This document shows, one piece after another, positions 1-7,605 of a DNA stretch of 64,000 nt. The translations under genes and the position numbers were made by a program. This DNA is from Streptomyces sp. NBC_01016 (lineage in GTDB: Bacteria > Actinomycetota > Actinomycetes > Streptomycetales > Streptomycetaceae). The first letter of the stretch is position 1; each line of letters starts with the position of its first letter. The notes beneath the pieces are model-generated. The model saw only the letters and a list, made by a program, of their open reading frames with translations, searched no databases and was not told the origin of the DNA. The stretch lies in contig NZ_JAPEOQ010000001.1 of NCBI RefSeq assembly GCF_026341035.1, positions 5,766,001 through 5,830,000 on the forward strand, in the 5' to 3' direction.

Positions 1-2
1 AG

Positions 3-131
3 AAGCAGTGCGGTGGCTGCGGAACCGTGGTGGCAGGCATCAACGGACGCTATGCGTGCGGCGCTTGTGGCTGGATCAACCACTGGTCGGACGGTGACAC
101 CCACCTGCCCTGTGCGGAGGACGACGTCTGA
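3..131 (+). CDS. partial zinc-ribbon protein (C-terminal 42 residues)
   Basis: The 5' end lies outside the window. The visible tail reads KQCGGCGTVVAG, then YACGACGW, then a short acidic end closing at TGA 129-131. Two CxxC pairs 15-16 residues apart make a small zinc ribbon of the kind found in many short streptomycete proteins. No catalytic domain is visible and I do not recognise the family. Function unknown; metal binding is inferred only from the cysteine spacing. Confidence 0.6.
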   Translation, partial: KQCGGCGTVVAGINGRYACGACGWINHWSDGDTHLPCAEDDV

Positions 132-264
132 TCGACGCCGCGGGGGAGCGGTGTGATCGAACGTTTCTGCGGTGTCTACCTCTCACGTCGAACTGGTTGT
201 GAAGGCTGCCTGGTCATTCGCGCATATGCCACGGGTTGTATGTCCCTTGGCCTAAGGTTTGGTA

Positions 265-285
265 TGTCGCCCTTGTCGGGCGACA
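265..285. promoter_or_regulatory. 8-bp inverted repeat upstream of the SsgA-like gene
   Basis: TGTCGCCC (265-272) and GGGCGACA (278-285) are perfect inverted arms with a 5-nt spacer. It sits in the 263-base gap between the zinc-ribbon stop and the SsgA-like start. It could be an operator or a weak terminator for the upstream gene; no T-tract follows. Nothing else in the gap looks like a gene. Confidence 0.35.
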
Positions 286-394
286 GCACAGTCCGGCGGG
301 AGCGGTGATGGGCCGGGCGACCCACGTGTCCGGCAGTGCCGCCGGGTGCGGGGCAAGGAGTGATGAGTGCTCCCGCACAGGTGCGACAGCAGGG

Positions 395-880
395 ATGAGG
401 TGGGTCAGGGTGAGCCCTGACGAACGGCACACGTATGGGCGCCTGGAGGCGCTGGCGACGGGAGTTCTCGCCTACCCGGACGGCGAGCGGCTCGCGTGCG
501 AGGTCCAGTTGCAGTACAGCGCGGACGACCCCTTGGTCGTCCGGATCGTCGTGCCCAAGGGCTCGGCGCGCGGCGGGAGTTGGGTGCTGTCCCGCGATCT
601 GCTCTCCGCGGGACTCACCGGCGCGGCCGGTATCGGCGATGTCACGGTGCGGCCCGTGGCGCAGGAGGGCGAGCCCCTCGGCGTGGAGATCGAGATCCGC
701 GACGCGCGCGCCGGCGAACCGGCGCGCTTCGTCATGGGGCACCGGGCGCTGCTCACTTATCTGGAGCGCAGCCACGCCCTCGTCCCGTTCGGGGCGGAGG
801 CCGATCAGGGCGCGATGGACCGGGAGTTGGAACTGTTCCTCGACGAGAGGGACCGACCCGGGGAGGCCGGAAATGCGTGA
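395..880 (+). CDS. SsgA-family sporulation/cell-division protein
   Basis: SsgA-like proteins (SALPs) are small actinomycete regulators of septum placement and spore-wall events. The body matches the family: a beta-rich start around EVQLQYSADDPLVVRI, then WVLSRDLLSAGL, GIGDVTVRP and the C-terminal TYLERSHALVPFGAE. From ATG 395 the product is 161 residues, slightly above the usual 130-150. The start is uncertain: ATG 395 has only CAGGG upstream and in-frame starts exist at 308 and 236. ATG 395 overlaps the stop of an 11-codon ORF that begins at 363 just after AAGGAG, so coupling is possible. The SALP subgroup cannot be assigned from sequence alone. Confidence 0.8.
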   Translation: MRWVRVSPDERHTYGRLEALATGVLAYPDGERLACEVQLQYSADDPLVVRIVVPKGSARGGSWVLSRDLLSAGLTGAAGIGDVTVRPVAQEGEPLGVEIEIRDARAGEPARFVMGHRALLTYLERSHALVPFGAEADQGAMDRELELFLDERDRPGEAGNA

Positions 881-992
881 TAACCCGCGCATTGAGCCCT
901 TCGTGTGATCCTCGGCCCCGGCCGCAACCGGCGCACGGCCCCCGTCGCTCTCTGCCTTCGAGACAACGGCGTACGCCACGAAGGAGGCCGGC

Positions 993-1277
993 ATGCACAC
1001 CATCACGACCGGGCTGGACGAAGAGCAGATCTGCGCCACCGACTGGGCCGACGACTGGCTGCTGGCCCCGCCGAACCCGGCGCACCGCCTGTCCTCCCGG
1101 ATCGACGCGAAGGACATGCGCCGCCTCGAACTGAACGCTGTGCTCACCGCGTCGGGCATCGCGCCCTCGCCCGGTGACACGGAGGCGATCGACCAGCTCA
1201 GCGCGCTCCCGGACGCCGTGCACGCCACCCTGCGCCGCTGGCTGGGGTGTTGTGGGCAGTGCGGGTGCGCCGCCTGA
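993..1277 (+). CDS. small conserved streptomycete protein, function unknown
   Basis: 94 residues preceded by a good ribosome-binding site (AAGGAGG about 5 nt before ATG 993). Mostly helical and acidic in the first half. The C-terminus ends in a cysteine cluster (GCCGQCGCAA), which could bind metal or form disulfides. No recognised domain. A perfect 15-bp terminator follows. It is probably a real gene because of the RBS, coding-like third-position GC and terminator, but I do not recognise it. Confidence 0.6.
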   Translation: MHTITTGLDEEQICATDWADDWLLAPPNPAHRLSSRIDAKDMRRLELNAVLTASGIAPSPGDTEAIDQLSALPDAVHATLRRWLGCCGQCGCAA

Positions 1278-1314
1278 GTCCCGCCGTGACACCGGGTGGC
1301 GACACCACCGGGAC

Positions 1315-1345
1315 GAGCCCCTCCACACCTGGTGTGGAGGGGCTC
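1315..1345. terminator. bidirectional intrinsic terminator
   Basis: A perfect inverted repeat: GAGCCCCTCCACACC (1315-1329) and its complement (1331-1345) around a single T. It lies between the small + gene ending at 1277 and the - strand IclR gene ending at 1368, so it can serve both. No clear U-tract, as is common in Streptomyces. Confidence 0.8.
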
Positions 1346-1367
1346 CGGTGTGTCGTCGGGGACCTGG

Positions 1368-2114
1368 TCACAGACGGCGGGACACGTCCTCTGCCGCCTG
1401 CCGCACCGCCGGGGCGAACCCGCCCAGTTGCTCCTCGGTGACGAGGAAGGTGAGCGAGGAGACCGAGACGGCGCCGACCGGTGTGCCGTCCGCTTCGAGG
1501 ACCGGGGCCGCGATCGAGCAGATCGACGCGTCCGCCTCCTCGTAGTCGGTGGCGTACCCGGCATCGCGGATCATGGCCAACTCCTTGACGAGGGACGCCC
1601 GATCGGTGTGCGTGTGAGGCGTGCGGGCGGGCAGTCCGGTGCGGTCGAGGACGGCGGCGGCCTCCTCGGGCGGAAGATGGGCCAGCAGGGCCTTGCCCGC
1701 GGCGGTCGCGTGCAGCGGCAGCGGGGCCCCGACGTCGGTGGCGATGCGGTAGGCGTGGCCCGGGTCGACCTTGTGCGTGTACGTGGCGTGGTCCCCGCTC
1801 GGCACCGCCAAGTGCACGGCCTGGCCCAGGCGTTGCTGCAGCGCGCGCAGCACGGCGTCGATGCCGACCGCGTCGTCGGCCAGCACCTGCGCGGCCATCG
1901 CGCGCAGGTGGTTGCCGCAGCCGTAGCGGCCCTCGCCGTCGGCGGCGGCGTATCCCTCCTCGACGAGTGTGGCGAGGACCCGGTGCGTGCTGGCCTTGGA
2001 GACACCGGAGCGCTCCGCGATGTCGCCGAGCCGGTGCGGTCCGTCCGCACGCGCCACCGCGTGCAGTACTCGAAGCGCCTTGACGACGGAATTCGCGGGC
2101 TTGCTCGCTTCCAT
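1368..2114 (-). CDS. IclR-family transcriptional regulator
   Basis: 248 residues. The N-terminal winged helix-turn-helix (about residues 8-60: LGDIAERSGVSKASTHRVLA) is followed by the IclR effector domain, with GKALLAHLPPEE near the middle and the conserved SICSIAAPVLEADG and VGAVSVS stretches. It is transcribed away from the amidohydrolase/SFCGS operon starting at 2293, and the shared 178-bp gap holds a direct-repeat operator candidate. By position it should control that operon and itself. The effector is unknown; a pathway intermediate such as a keto-deoxy acid would fit the family. Confidence 0.92.
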   Translation of the reverse strand: MEASKPANSVVKALRVLHAVARADGPHRLGDIAERSGVSKASTHRVLATLVEEGYAAADGEGRYGCGNHLRAMAAQVLADDAVGIDAVLRALQQRLGQAVHLAVPSGDHATYTHKVDPGHAYRIATDVGAPLPLHATAAGKALLAHLPPEEAAAVLDRTGLPARTPHTHTDRASLVKELAMIRDAGYATDYEEADASICSIAAPVLEADGTPVGAVSVSSLTFLVTEEQLGGFAPAVRQAAEDVSRRL

Positions 2115-2160
2115 TGACCCTCCGAGGAGACGCGGGCTATGTTTCCACTCGATCCGCAGA

Positions 2161-2191
2161 ACGGAACGTCATTCTACTCCACGGAACGTTC
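2161..2191. promoter_or_regulatory. candidate IclR operator (direct repeat)
   Basis: ACGGAACGT occurs at 2161-2169 and again at 2181-2189, exactly 20 bp apart (about two helical turns). The second copy extends into the palindrome GAACGTTC (2184-2191). It lies between the divergent IclR gene and the catabolic operon, where an IclR dimer or tetramer would be expected to bind. Confidence 0.45.
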
Positions 2192-2292
2192 TTGGGTCCT
2201 CAACTCGGGTGTCCAGCAGCGGTGCGCCCAGCCGCGCTCCACTGCGCCCGTCGTCGTACGCACTACTCTCATGCCGGGAAAGGTCGCCGTCC

Positions 2293-3453
2293 ATGGCTGT
2301 GCACTCAGCTCCTTCCGCAGGTCCGCAACGATTCGATCTCGTCGTCTCGGGTGGGCTGTTGGCCGACCCCCTGCGCGCGGAGCCCTTCGCCGGTGACCTC
2401 GCCGTGCAGGATGGCCGCATCGTCGCGATCGGGGAGCCCGGCACGCTGGCCGGACAGGTGCGCGTCGACGCCACGGGACTGCTCGTGGCACCCGGCCTGA
2501 TCGACCTCCACTCACATGTCTACGCGCCCCGCACCGCGCTCGGTGTGCCGGCGGACACGGTCGGCGTCGATCAAGGTGTCACCACCGTGGTGGACGCGGG
2601 CAGTTGTGGCAGCGACCACTGGGACGACTTCGCAGGCAACGTTGTCACCGTTGCCGCGACCCGCGTCCTGAGCTGGCTCAACATCTCCCGGCACGGCCTC
2701 GTCCACGGCCGCACCGAACTCGCGGGCGGCCCCGGCGACATCGACGAGGCGGCCACCGAGAAGCTGCTGCGCGAGCACCCCGACCGGGTGCGAGGCATCA
2801 AGGTGCGGATGAGCTCCTCGGTCCTCGGTGACAGTGGCCTCGAACCCCTGCGGGCCGCGAAGCGGGTCGCCGCGCGAGTGGGCCGGCCGGTCATGGTGCA
2901 CGTCGGGAACGAGCCGCCGCGCCTCGCCGATGTACTGGACCTGCTCGGCGAGGGCGACGTCGTCACACACGCCTTCCATGGCAAGCCCGGCGGCCTCTTC
3001 GGCAGCGAGGACGCCGCGCGCCGGGCCGTGGCGCGCGGGGTGCGGCTCGATGTCGGTCACGGCAGCGCGAGCCTCAACTTCGCCACAGCCGAACGGGCCC
3101 TCGCCGCCGGCTTCTTCCCGCACACCATCAGTACCGACGTACACGTGGGCAATGTCGAGGGACCGGTCCACTCGCTCGTCACCACGCTCAACAAGCTGCT
3201 CGGGCTCGGCCTCGACCCGCACCAGGTGATCCGCTGCGCGACGCTGCACCCCGCCCAAGTCCTCGGCCTGGGGGACGAGTTGGGCACCCTGCGCGTCGGC
3301 GGCGCCGCCGATCTGACGCTGCTGCGCCTCGTCGAGCGCACCGCCGTACTGACCGACGCCGACGGCGACACACGTACCACCCACACCCAGCTGGAGGCGG
3401 CCCGGACGGTGCGCGCCGGACGCCTCCACACCCCCGGGACCCCCACCGGCTGA
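2293..3453 (+). CDS. amidohydrolase/deacetylase, EF_0837/AHA_3915-like family
   Basis: Metal-dependent amidohydrolase of about 386 residues from ATG 2293; the same frame is open further upstream but runs into the IclR gene. Visible motifs: LIDLHSHVY (metal-binding HxH), DAGSCGSDHWDDF, KVRMSSSV (lysine region), VMVHVGNEPP, DVGHGSASLNF, STDVHVGNV (late aspartate) and the C-terminal LRVGGAADLTLL. Relatives of this type are often annotated as dihydroorotase-like, but they travel with the SFCGS/DUF4310-4312/DgaE cluster in Enterococcus and Aeromonas. It is the first gene of the operon here. Removing an N-acyl group from an amino-sugar acid is the likely role, by inference. Confidence 0.85.
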   Translation: MAVHSAPSAGPQRFDLVVSGGLLADPLRAEPFAGDLAVQDGRIVAIGEPGTLAGQVRVDATGLLVAPGLIDLHSHVYAPRTALGVPADTVGVDQGVTTVVDAGSCGSDHWDDFAGNVVTVAATRVLSWLNISRHGLVHGRTELAGGPGDIDEAATEKLLREHPDRVRGIKVRMSSSVLGDSGLEPLRAAKRVAARVGRPVMVHVGNEPPRLADVLDLLGEGDVVTHAFHGKPGGLFGSEDAARRAVARGVRLDVGHGSASLNFATAERALAAGFFPHTISTDVHVGNVEGPVHSLVTTLNKLLGLGLDPHQVIRCATLHPAQVLGLGDELGTLRVGGAADLTLLRLVERTAVLTDADGDTRTTHTQLEAARTVRAGRLHTPGTPTG

Positions 3454-3498
3454 GTCCCACCCACCAACCGCTCCACCGAACCACCGAGAGGCCCGTGA

Positions 3499-3894
3499 AT
3501 GAGCACGCCCCTGATCGAACGGCTCGCGACGGCCGTCCACGACACCACGCAGCCCGTCATGGACGAGGACAGGGCCGACCTGGCGGAGTTCCTTCCGCTC
3601 GCGCTGGCCCACGCGCAGGTCGCCGGGATCGTCTTCGACGAGACACGGGTGCTCGCCCTCGCCGTGCACGCGCTCGCCTTCGTCCGCCGGGTGCGCACCG
3701 CCGAACACCTCGACCCGCTCGACCCGGAACTCGCCTCCGAACTGCGCGCCGAACGCATCGTGTCCGCCCGCACCCTCATCGACACCTACTGCGCCCCGCG
3801 CGAATTCCTCGCGGGAGACACCGAAGTCCTGCTGCTCGCCCTGCACTTCGAGGCGGCGGCACAGCTCCAGACCCAGTCCACCCCTCAGGCCTGA
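3499..3894 (+). CDS. PRD-like domain protein, EF_0829/AHA_3910-like
   Basis: 131 residues, wholly helical, preceded by GAGAGG. PTS regulation domains carry phosphorylatable histidines; here H is seen in LAVHALAFVRR (about residue 56) and in LALHFEAAAQL near the C-terminus. A small stand-alone PRD-type protein is a regular member of the SFCGS/DUF4310 cluster. It has no DNA-binding domain, so it is either a signalling partner or a subunit of the transport system. The assignment rests mostly on size, histidine placement and neighbours. Confidence 0.7.
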   Translation: MSTPLIERLATAVHDTTQPVMDEDRADLAEFLPLALAHAQVAGIVFDETRVLALAVHALAFVRRVRTAEHLDPLDPELASELRAERIVSARTLIDTYCAPREFLAGDTEVLLLALHFEAAAQLQTQSTPQA

Positions 3895-3918
3895 CCCCAC
3901 CCACCAAGGAGCACCGCC

Positions 3919-4287
3919 ATGACAGTCAAGATCGTGATCGGACACCGGCTCGGCAAGGGCCAGGCCGTCGCCGACGGCGTACGCGCGGCGGGCGGCGAAC
4001 CCGTCCTCATCGCGGGCCCCGGCGCCGACATGAAGGTCGGCGACGTGATGGCCGCGGAGGGCGCCGCGCTCGGCATCTCCTTCTGCGGCAGCGGTGGCGC
4101 GGGAGCGGTCACCGCCAAGGCCAAGTACGGCCACGACATCGAGTTCGGCATGCGCTCGGCGCAGGCCGGGGTGACCGCCGTGGAACAGGGCCGCACCGTC
4201 CTCGGCTTCGGCTTCCTCGACAGCGAGGAACTGGGCTTCAAGGTCACCCAGGCGCTCCTCAAGAAGCTGGGGGAGGACGCCTCGTGA
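3919..4287 (+). CDS. glycine-rich SFCGS family protein (EF_0830-like)
   Basis: 122 residues, with AAGGAG 9 nt upstream of ATG 3919. The diagnostic sequence ISFCGSGGAGAVTAKAKYG puts a cysteine at residue 56 inside a glycine-rich loop, after a Rossmann-like KIVIGHRLGKGQAVADG start. Function in the family is not established. The layout (small soluble alpha/beta protein, single loop cysteine, next to two membrane proteins) resembles a PTS IIB subunit, whose cysteine carries phosphate; this is my inference. The stop overlaps the GTG of the next gene, so the two are translationally coupled. Confidence 0.88.
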   Translation: MTVKIVIGHRLGKGQAVADGVRAAGGEPVLIAGPGADMKVGDVMAAEGAALGISFCGSGGAGAVTAKAKYGHDIEFGMRSAQAGVTAVEQGRTVLGFGFLDSEELGFKVTQALLKKLGEDAS

Positions 4288-4619
4288 AGCAGACCCGCCA
4301 CACCCTGCGGCTCACCGGCTCCGGGCCCACCAGGGACAAGGCGTTCGCCACCGCCATCGGGCAGGTGCAGTCCGCGGTCGACAAGGTGACCGACGGCGTG
4401 TGCTTCCGCGTCGAGCCCCTCGAACTCGAGGTCGCCTCGGCCGTGGAACACCGCTGGACGGAACGCTTCCTCGGGCTCCTCTTCCCCCGCACCCGGCAGC
4501 GCTTCGAACTCACCCTGCGCGTCGAGGTGCAGGTGGCCTCGCTCGACCTGGAAACCGTCGACTTCACGGTGCGCGAGGAGCGGCTCTCGCCGGTCCAGCA
4601 CGCCCTGCACATGAGGTGA
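4284..4619 (+). CDS. DUF4312 family protein (EF_0831-like)
   Basis: 111 residues from GTG 4284, which overlaps the preceding stop (GTGA). Soluble, with a mixed alpha/beta pattern. Recognisable segments are DKAFATAIGQVQSAV, VCFRVEPLELEV, RFLGLLFPRTRQRFELTLRV and the C-terminal DFTVREERL. It always accompanies SFCGS and DUF4310/4311 proteins. No catalytic motif is visible. A cytoplasmic component of the transporter is the simplest reading. Confidence 0.85.
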   Translation: MKQTRHTLRLTGSGPTRDKAFATAIGQVQSAVDKVTDGVCFRVEPLELEVASAVEHRWTERFLGLLFPRTRQRFELTLRVEVQVASLDLETVDFTVREERLSPVQHALHMR

Positions 4620-4623
4620 CCCG

Positions 4624-5412
4624 ATGAACGAGACCCTCACCGTCCTGCTGGAGTCCCTCGTCATCGGCGGACTCATCGGCTTCGGCGCCTCCGCGGGCGT
4701 GGCCCGCATGTTCCACGCGCCGAAGGTCCAGGGCATGGGCGCCTTCCGCACGCTCGGCGAGCTGAACGCCTGTCAGAACGACCCGGTCGCGCACTTCTCG
4801 TTCGGCCTCGGCTTTCTGTTCAACGCCTGGTCGAGTGCGGTCGGTACCGGTGCGCTCACCTCCGACGTGGACCACCGCATCGTGCCGCACTGGACCGCGT
4901 CGGTCGCGATGATCAAGAACCGTAAGCTCGCCGAGACCCTGCACAACCCGCGGCGCATGGCCATCACCGGCACGGCCGTCGGCATGGTCCTGGTCACCCT
5001 CCTCAACACCACCGCCGCCTCGATCCCGCACTCCCTGCAAGAGGTCGCGGCCAAGGTGCTGGGGCCGGCGTCGGAGTGGCTGATCAACCCCGTGATGCCG
5101 ATCATCTTCTGGATGGCCGCCGTCGACGCGGGCCGGCGCGCCGGCGCCTGGGGCACCGTCCTCGGCGGCCTCGGCCACCTCGTGATGGGCAACGCCGTGC
5201 CCGGCATCGTGCTCGGCATCGTCATCGGCAAGGGCGTCGACGACCTGGGCTGGACGAAGGTCACCAAGTCCCTCGCGGCCGTGGTGCTCACGCTCTTCGC
5301 GGCCAGCACCTTCCTGCGCGGGGCCGACGTCACCCTGCTCCAGCAGCTGAACGTCGACATCCCGCACTGGCTCACGCACCTCCACGACGTGACCGGCACC
5401 AAGCCCGAGTGA
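4624..5412 (+). CDS. DUF4311 family integral membrane protein (EF_0832-like)
   Basis: 262 residues with about six hydrophobic segments: near residues 7-25, 55-75, 110-130, 155-180, 190-215 and 225-240. Conserved-looking polar stretches lie between them (GAFRTLGELNACQND, TGALTSDVDHRIVPHW). It starts 4 nt after DUF4312. With DUF4310 it probably forms the membrane channel of an uptake system, comparable in layout to the IIC/IID pair of mannose-type PTS permeases, though I see no clear sequence kinship. Confidence 0.87.
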   Translation: MNETLTVLLESLVIGGLIGFGASAGVARMFHAPKVQGMGAFRTLGELNACQNDPVAHFSFGLGFLFNAWSSAVGTGALTSDVDHRIVPHWTASVAMIKNRKLAETLHNPRRMAITGTAVGMVLVTLLNTTAASIPHSLQEVAAKVLGPASEWLINPVMPIIFWMAAVDAGRRAGAWGTVLGGLGHLVMGNAVPGIVLGIVIGKGVDDLGWTKVTKSLAAVVLTLFAASTFLRGADVTLLQQLNVDIPHWLTHLHDVTGTKPE

Positions 5413-5425
5413 GGCAGGCACCGAC

Positions 5426-6175
5426 ATGACCGACACATCAACCTCCGCCACGGGCGACATACCGGCGCAGAACTCAGGCTCCGGTTCCGGCGAAGAGCGG
5501 GCCAAGGGCGGCTTCCTGACCAAGGTGCCGGGCGAGGGCAGCTTCTGGCTCTCCGAATGGGCCTTCCCCGTCTTCGTGGCCTGCCTGGCCGCCGGCATCT
5601 TCACCGGCACGCAGCTCTACTACACGTACGGGACCGGCGTGTTCAGCGACGTCGCGGTCGCCTCCATGCTCAAAGCCGGTATGGAGAACGGCAGTTACGG
5701 CGCCGCGGCCGCCTTCGGCGCCGGCTTCCTGTTCGCCCGCATCATCGAGGGGCCCATGGTCGGCATCCTCGACATCGGCGGCTCCCTCCAGACCGGCGTC
5801 GGCATCGGCATCCCCGCCATGCTGCTCGGTGCCGGATTCACCGCCCCGCTCGAACACTTCTGGCTCGCCATCCCGGTGGGCGCCCTCCTCGGCGGCCTCA
5901 TCGGCATCGCGATCCTCGCGATCCGGCGCGCCACCGTGAACTCGACGGGCGGCACCTCCACGTTCGGCGCCGACGTGATGATGGGCGCGGGCAACTCCGC
6001 CGGACGCTATCTGGGCCCGCTCGTCATCATCTCCGCCGCCACCGCGTCGCTGCCCGTCGGCATCGGCTCGACCATCGGCGCCGCGCTCTTCTACAAGTGG
6101 CAGAAGCCGCTGACCGGTGGCGCCATCATCGGCGCGATGATCGCGGGCCTCTTCTTCCCGATCCCCGGCAAGTGA
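5426..6175 (+). CDS. DUF4310 family integral membrane protein (EF_0833-like)
   Basis: 249 residues. A hydrophilic start of about 45 residues precedes six hydrophobic segments; glycine-rich GSLQTGVGIGIPAMLLGAG and FGADVMMGAGNSAGRYLG stand out. The gene follows DUF4311 by 13 nt. Family function is unknown. It is the second membrane component of the proposed transporter. The first ~40 residues vary and may not be conserved. Confidence 0.87.
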   Translation: MTDTSTSATGDIPAQNSGSGSGEERAKGGFLTKVPGEGSFWLSEWAFPVFVACLAAGIFTGTQLYYTYGTGVFSDVAVASMLKAGMENGSYGAAAAFGAGFLFARIIEGPMVGILDIGGSLQTGVGIGIPAMLLGAGFTAPLEHFWLAIPVGALLGGLIGIAILAIRRATVNSTGGTSTFGADVMMGAGNSAGRYLGPLVIISAATASLPVGIGSTIGAALFYKWQKPLTGGAIIGAMIAGLFFPIPGK

Positions 6176-6212
6176 CCGCCCTCCTGGGCCATTCAGAGCT
6201 TGAGGAAGCACC

Positions 6213-7316
6213 GTGCAATCTCTCCACCACGACCTCGGTACACCGCCCGCCATCAACGCCAGCGGCAAGATGACGGCGCTCGGCGGCAGTGTCCTCAGTG
6301 ACGGCGTCGTCGCCGCGATGGGCGAGGCCGCCCGCAACCACGTCGTCATGGACGACCTGTTGACCGCCGTCGGCCGCGAGATCGGTCGTGCCACCGGCAC
6401 CGAGGACGGCTGTCCCACCACCGGCGCCGCCTCCGGCATCGCCATCGCGGTCGCCGCCGTCGTCGTGGGCACCGACCTGTCCCGCATCGAAGCCCTGCCC
6501 GACGCGGGCGACGCCCCCTGCGAGGTGATCCTGCCGCGCGGCCACTCCGTCCACTTCGGCGCGCCCGTACGGCAGATGGTCGCGCTCGGCGGCGGCCGCC
6601 CCGTCGAGGTCGGTTCCGCGAACAAGGTGAGCGCCGGCCACCTGGCCGGCGCGATCGGCCCGCGCACCGCGGCCCTGCTGTACGTCCAGTCCCACCACGC
6701 CGTGCAGAAGGGCATGGTCTCCCTGGCGGAGACCATCGAGGTGGCCCGCGCCCACGACCTCCCGGTCATCGTCGACGCCGCGGCCGAGGGCGAACTGCGC
6801 CGCTGGCCCGCCACCGGCGCCGACCTCGTGATCTACAGCGGCGGCAAGGCCGTTGGCGGACCGACGTCCGGGATGATCTGCGGCAGCGCCGCGCACATGG
6901 CGGCGTGCCGGGCCCAGTACGGCGGCATCGCCCGCCCGATGAAGGTCGGCAAGGAGACCCTCTTCGGCCTCGTGCAGGCCCTGCGCGAGTACGGCAGCGC
7001 CCAGAGCGGCGGGCACCGGCCGCGCATGGAGAAGCTCGCCGCGCGCCTCGCGGACCTGCCGGGCCTCACCACCCGCGTCGTCAGCGACGAGGCGGGACGC
7101 GACATCCACCGCACCGAACTCACCGTGGACCCCGGGACGGCGGGCCGCGACGCGGCGACTCTCGCCGCAGAACTCGCCGCGGTCGGCGTCTACTTGAGGG
7201 ATCATCACGCCGTCACGGGACGCCTCGCGATCGACCCGCGCCCCATGAACCCCGACGAAGAGGAACAGCTGGTGGACCGGCTGACCGCACTGCTGGACGG
7301 AGAGAACAACCGATGA
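6213..7316 (+). CDS. dgaE: DgaE-like PLP-dependent ammonia lyase (SelA-related)
   Basis: 367 residues, fold-type I PLP enzyme related to selenocysteine synthase SelA. The Schiff-base lysine is K212 in IYSGGKAVGGPTSG, and the ring-pairing aspartate is D188 in VIVDAAAEGE. GCPTTGAASGIAIAV is the phosphate-binding region. In Salmonella, DgaE converts D-glucosaminate-6-phosphate to 2-keto-3-deoxygluconate-6-phosphate plus ammonia, and DgaF then cleaves that product. The aldolase two genes downstream fits this. The substrate here is inferred, not shown. Stop and next start overlap (ATGA). Confidence 0.85.
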   Translation: MQSLHHDLGTPPAINASGKMTALGGSVLSDGVVAAMGEAARNHVVMDDLLTAVGREIGRATGTEDGCPTTGAASGIAIAVAAVVVGTDLSRIEALPDAGDAPCEVILPRGHSVHFGAPVRQMVALGGGRPVEVGSANKVSAGHLAGAIGPRTAALLYVQSHHAVQKGMVSLAETIEVARAHDLPVIVDAAAEGELRRWPATGADLVIYSGGKAVGGPTSGMICGSAAHMAACRAQYGGIARPMKVGKETLFGLVQALREYGSAQSGGHRPRMEKLAARLADLPGLTTRVVSDEAGRDIHRTELTVDPGTAGRDAATLAAELAAVGVYLRDHHAVTGRLAIDPRPMNPDEEEQLVDRLTALLDGENNR

Positions 7317-7576
7317 CCGTCGTCGAACGACGCCTGGTGGTCACCGAGGAGGCCGGCCTGCACGCCCGCCCCGCCGCTGCCTTCGCCCAGACCGCCTCCC
7401 GCGCCTCCTCCGACGTGACCGTCGCGCGGGAGGACGGCCACGAGGTCCCCGCCCGCAGCGTCCTGTCGCTGATGACACTCAACATCCGCTGCGGCGACGC
7501 CATCGTGCTGCGCGCCCGCGGGGCCGACGCCGAGTCGACCCTGGACGCCCTCGCCGAGATCGCGGCCCCGGCATGA
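7313..7576 (+). CDS. HPr-like phosphocarrier protein
   Basis: 87 residues, the usual HPr length. GLHARPAAAF places the phospho-accepting histidine at residue 17. The second signature ARSVLSLMTLNIRCGD places a serine at 49, equivalent to the regulatory Ser46. ATG 7313 overlaps the DgaE stop. Streptomyces have a general HPr elsewhere, so a dedicated copy inside a catabolic operon suggests that the neighbouring SFCGS/DUF4310-4312 proteins belong to a phosphoryl-transfer system. Confidence 0.9.
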   Translation: MTVVERRLVVTEEAGLHARPAAAFAQTASRASSDVTVAREDGHEVPARSVLSLMTLNIRCGDAIVLRARGADAESTLDALAEIAAPA

Positions 7577-7605
7577 CCACAGCCCGTACCCGACCGGAGT
7601 CCACC

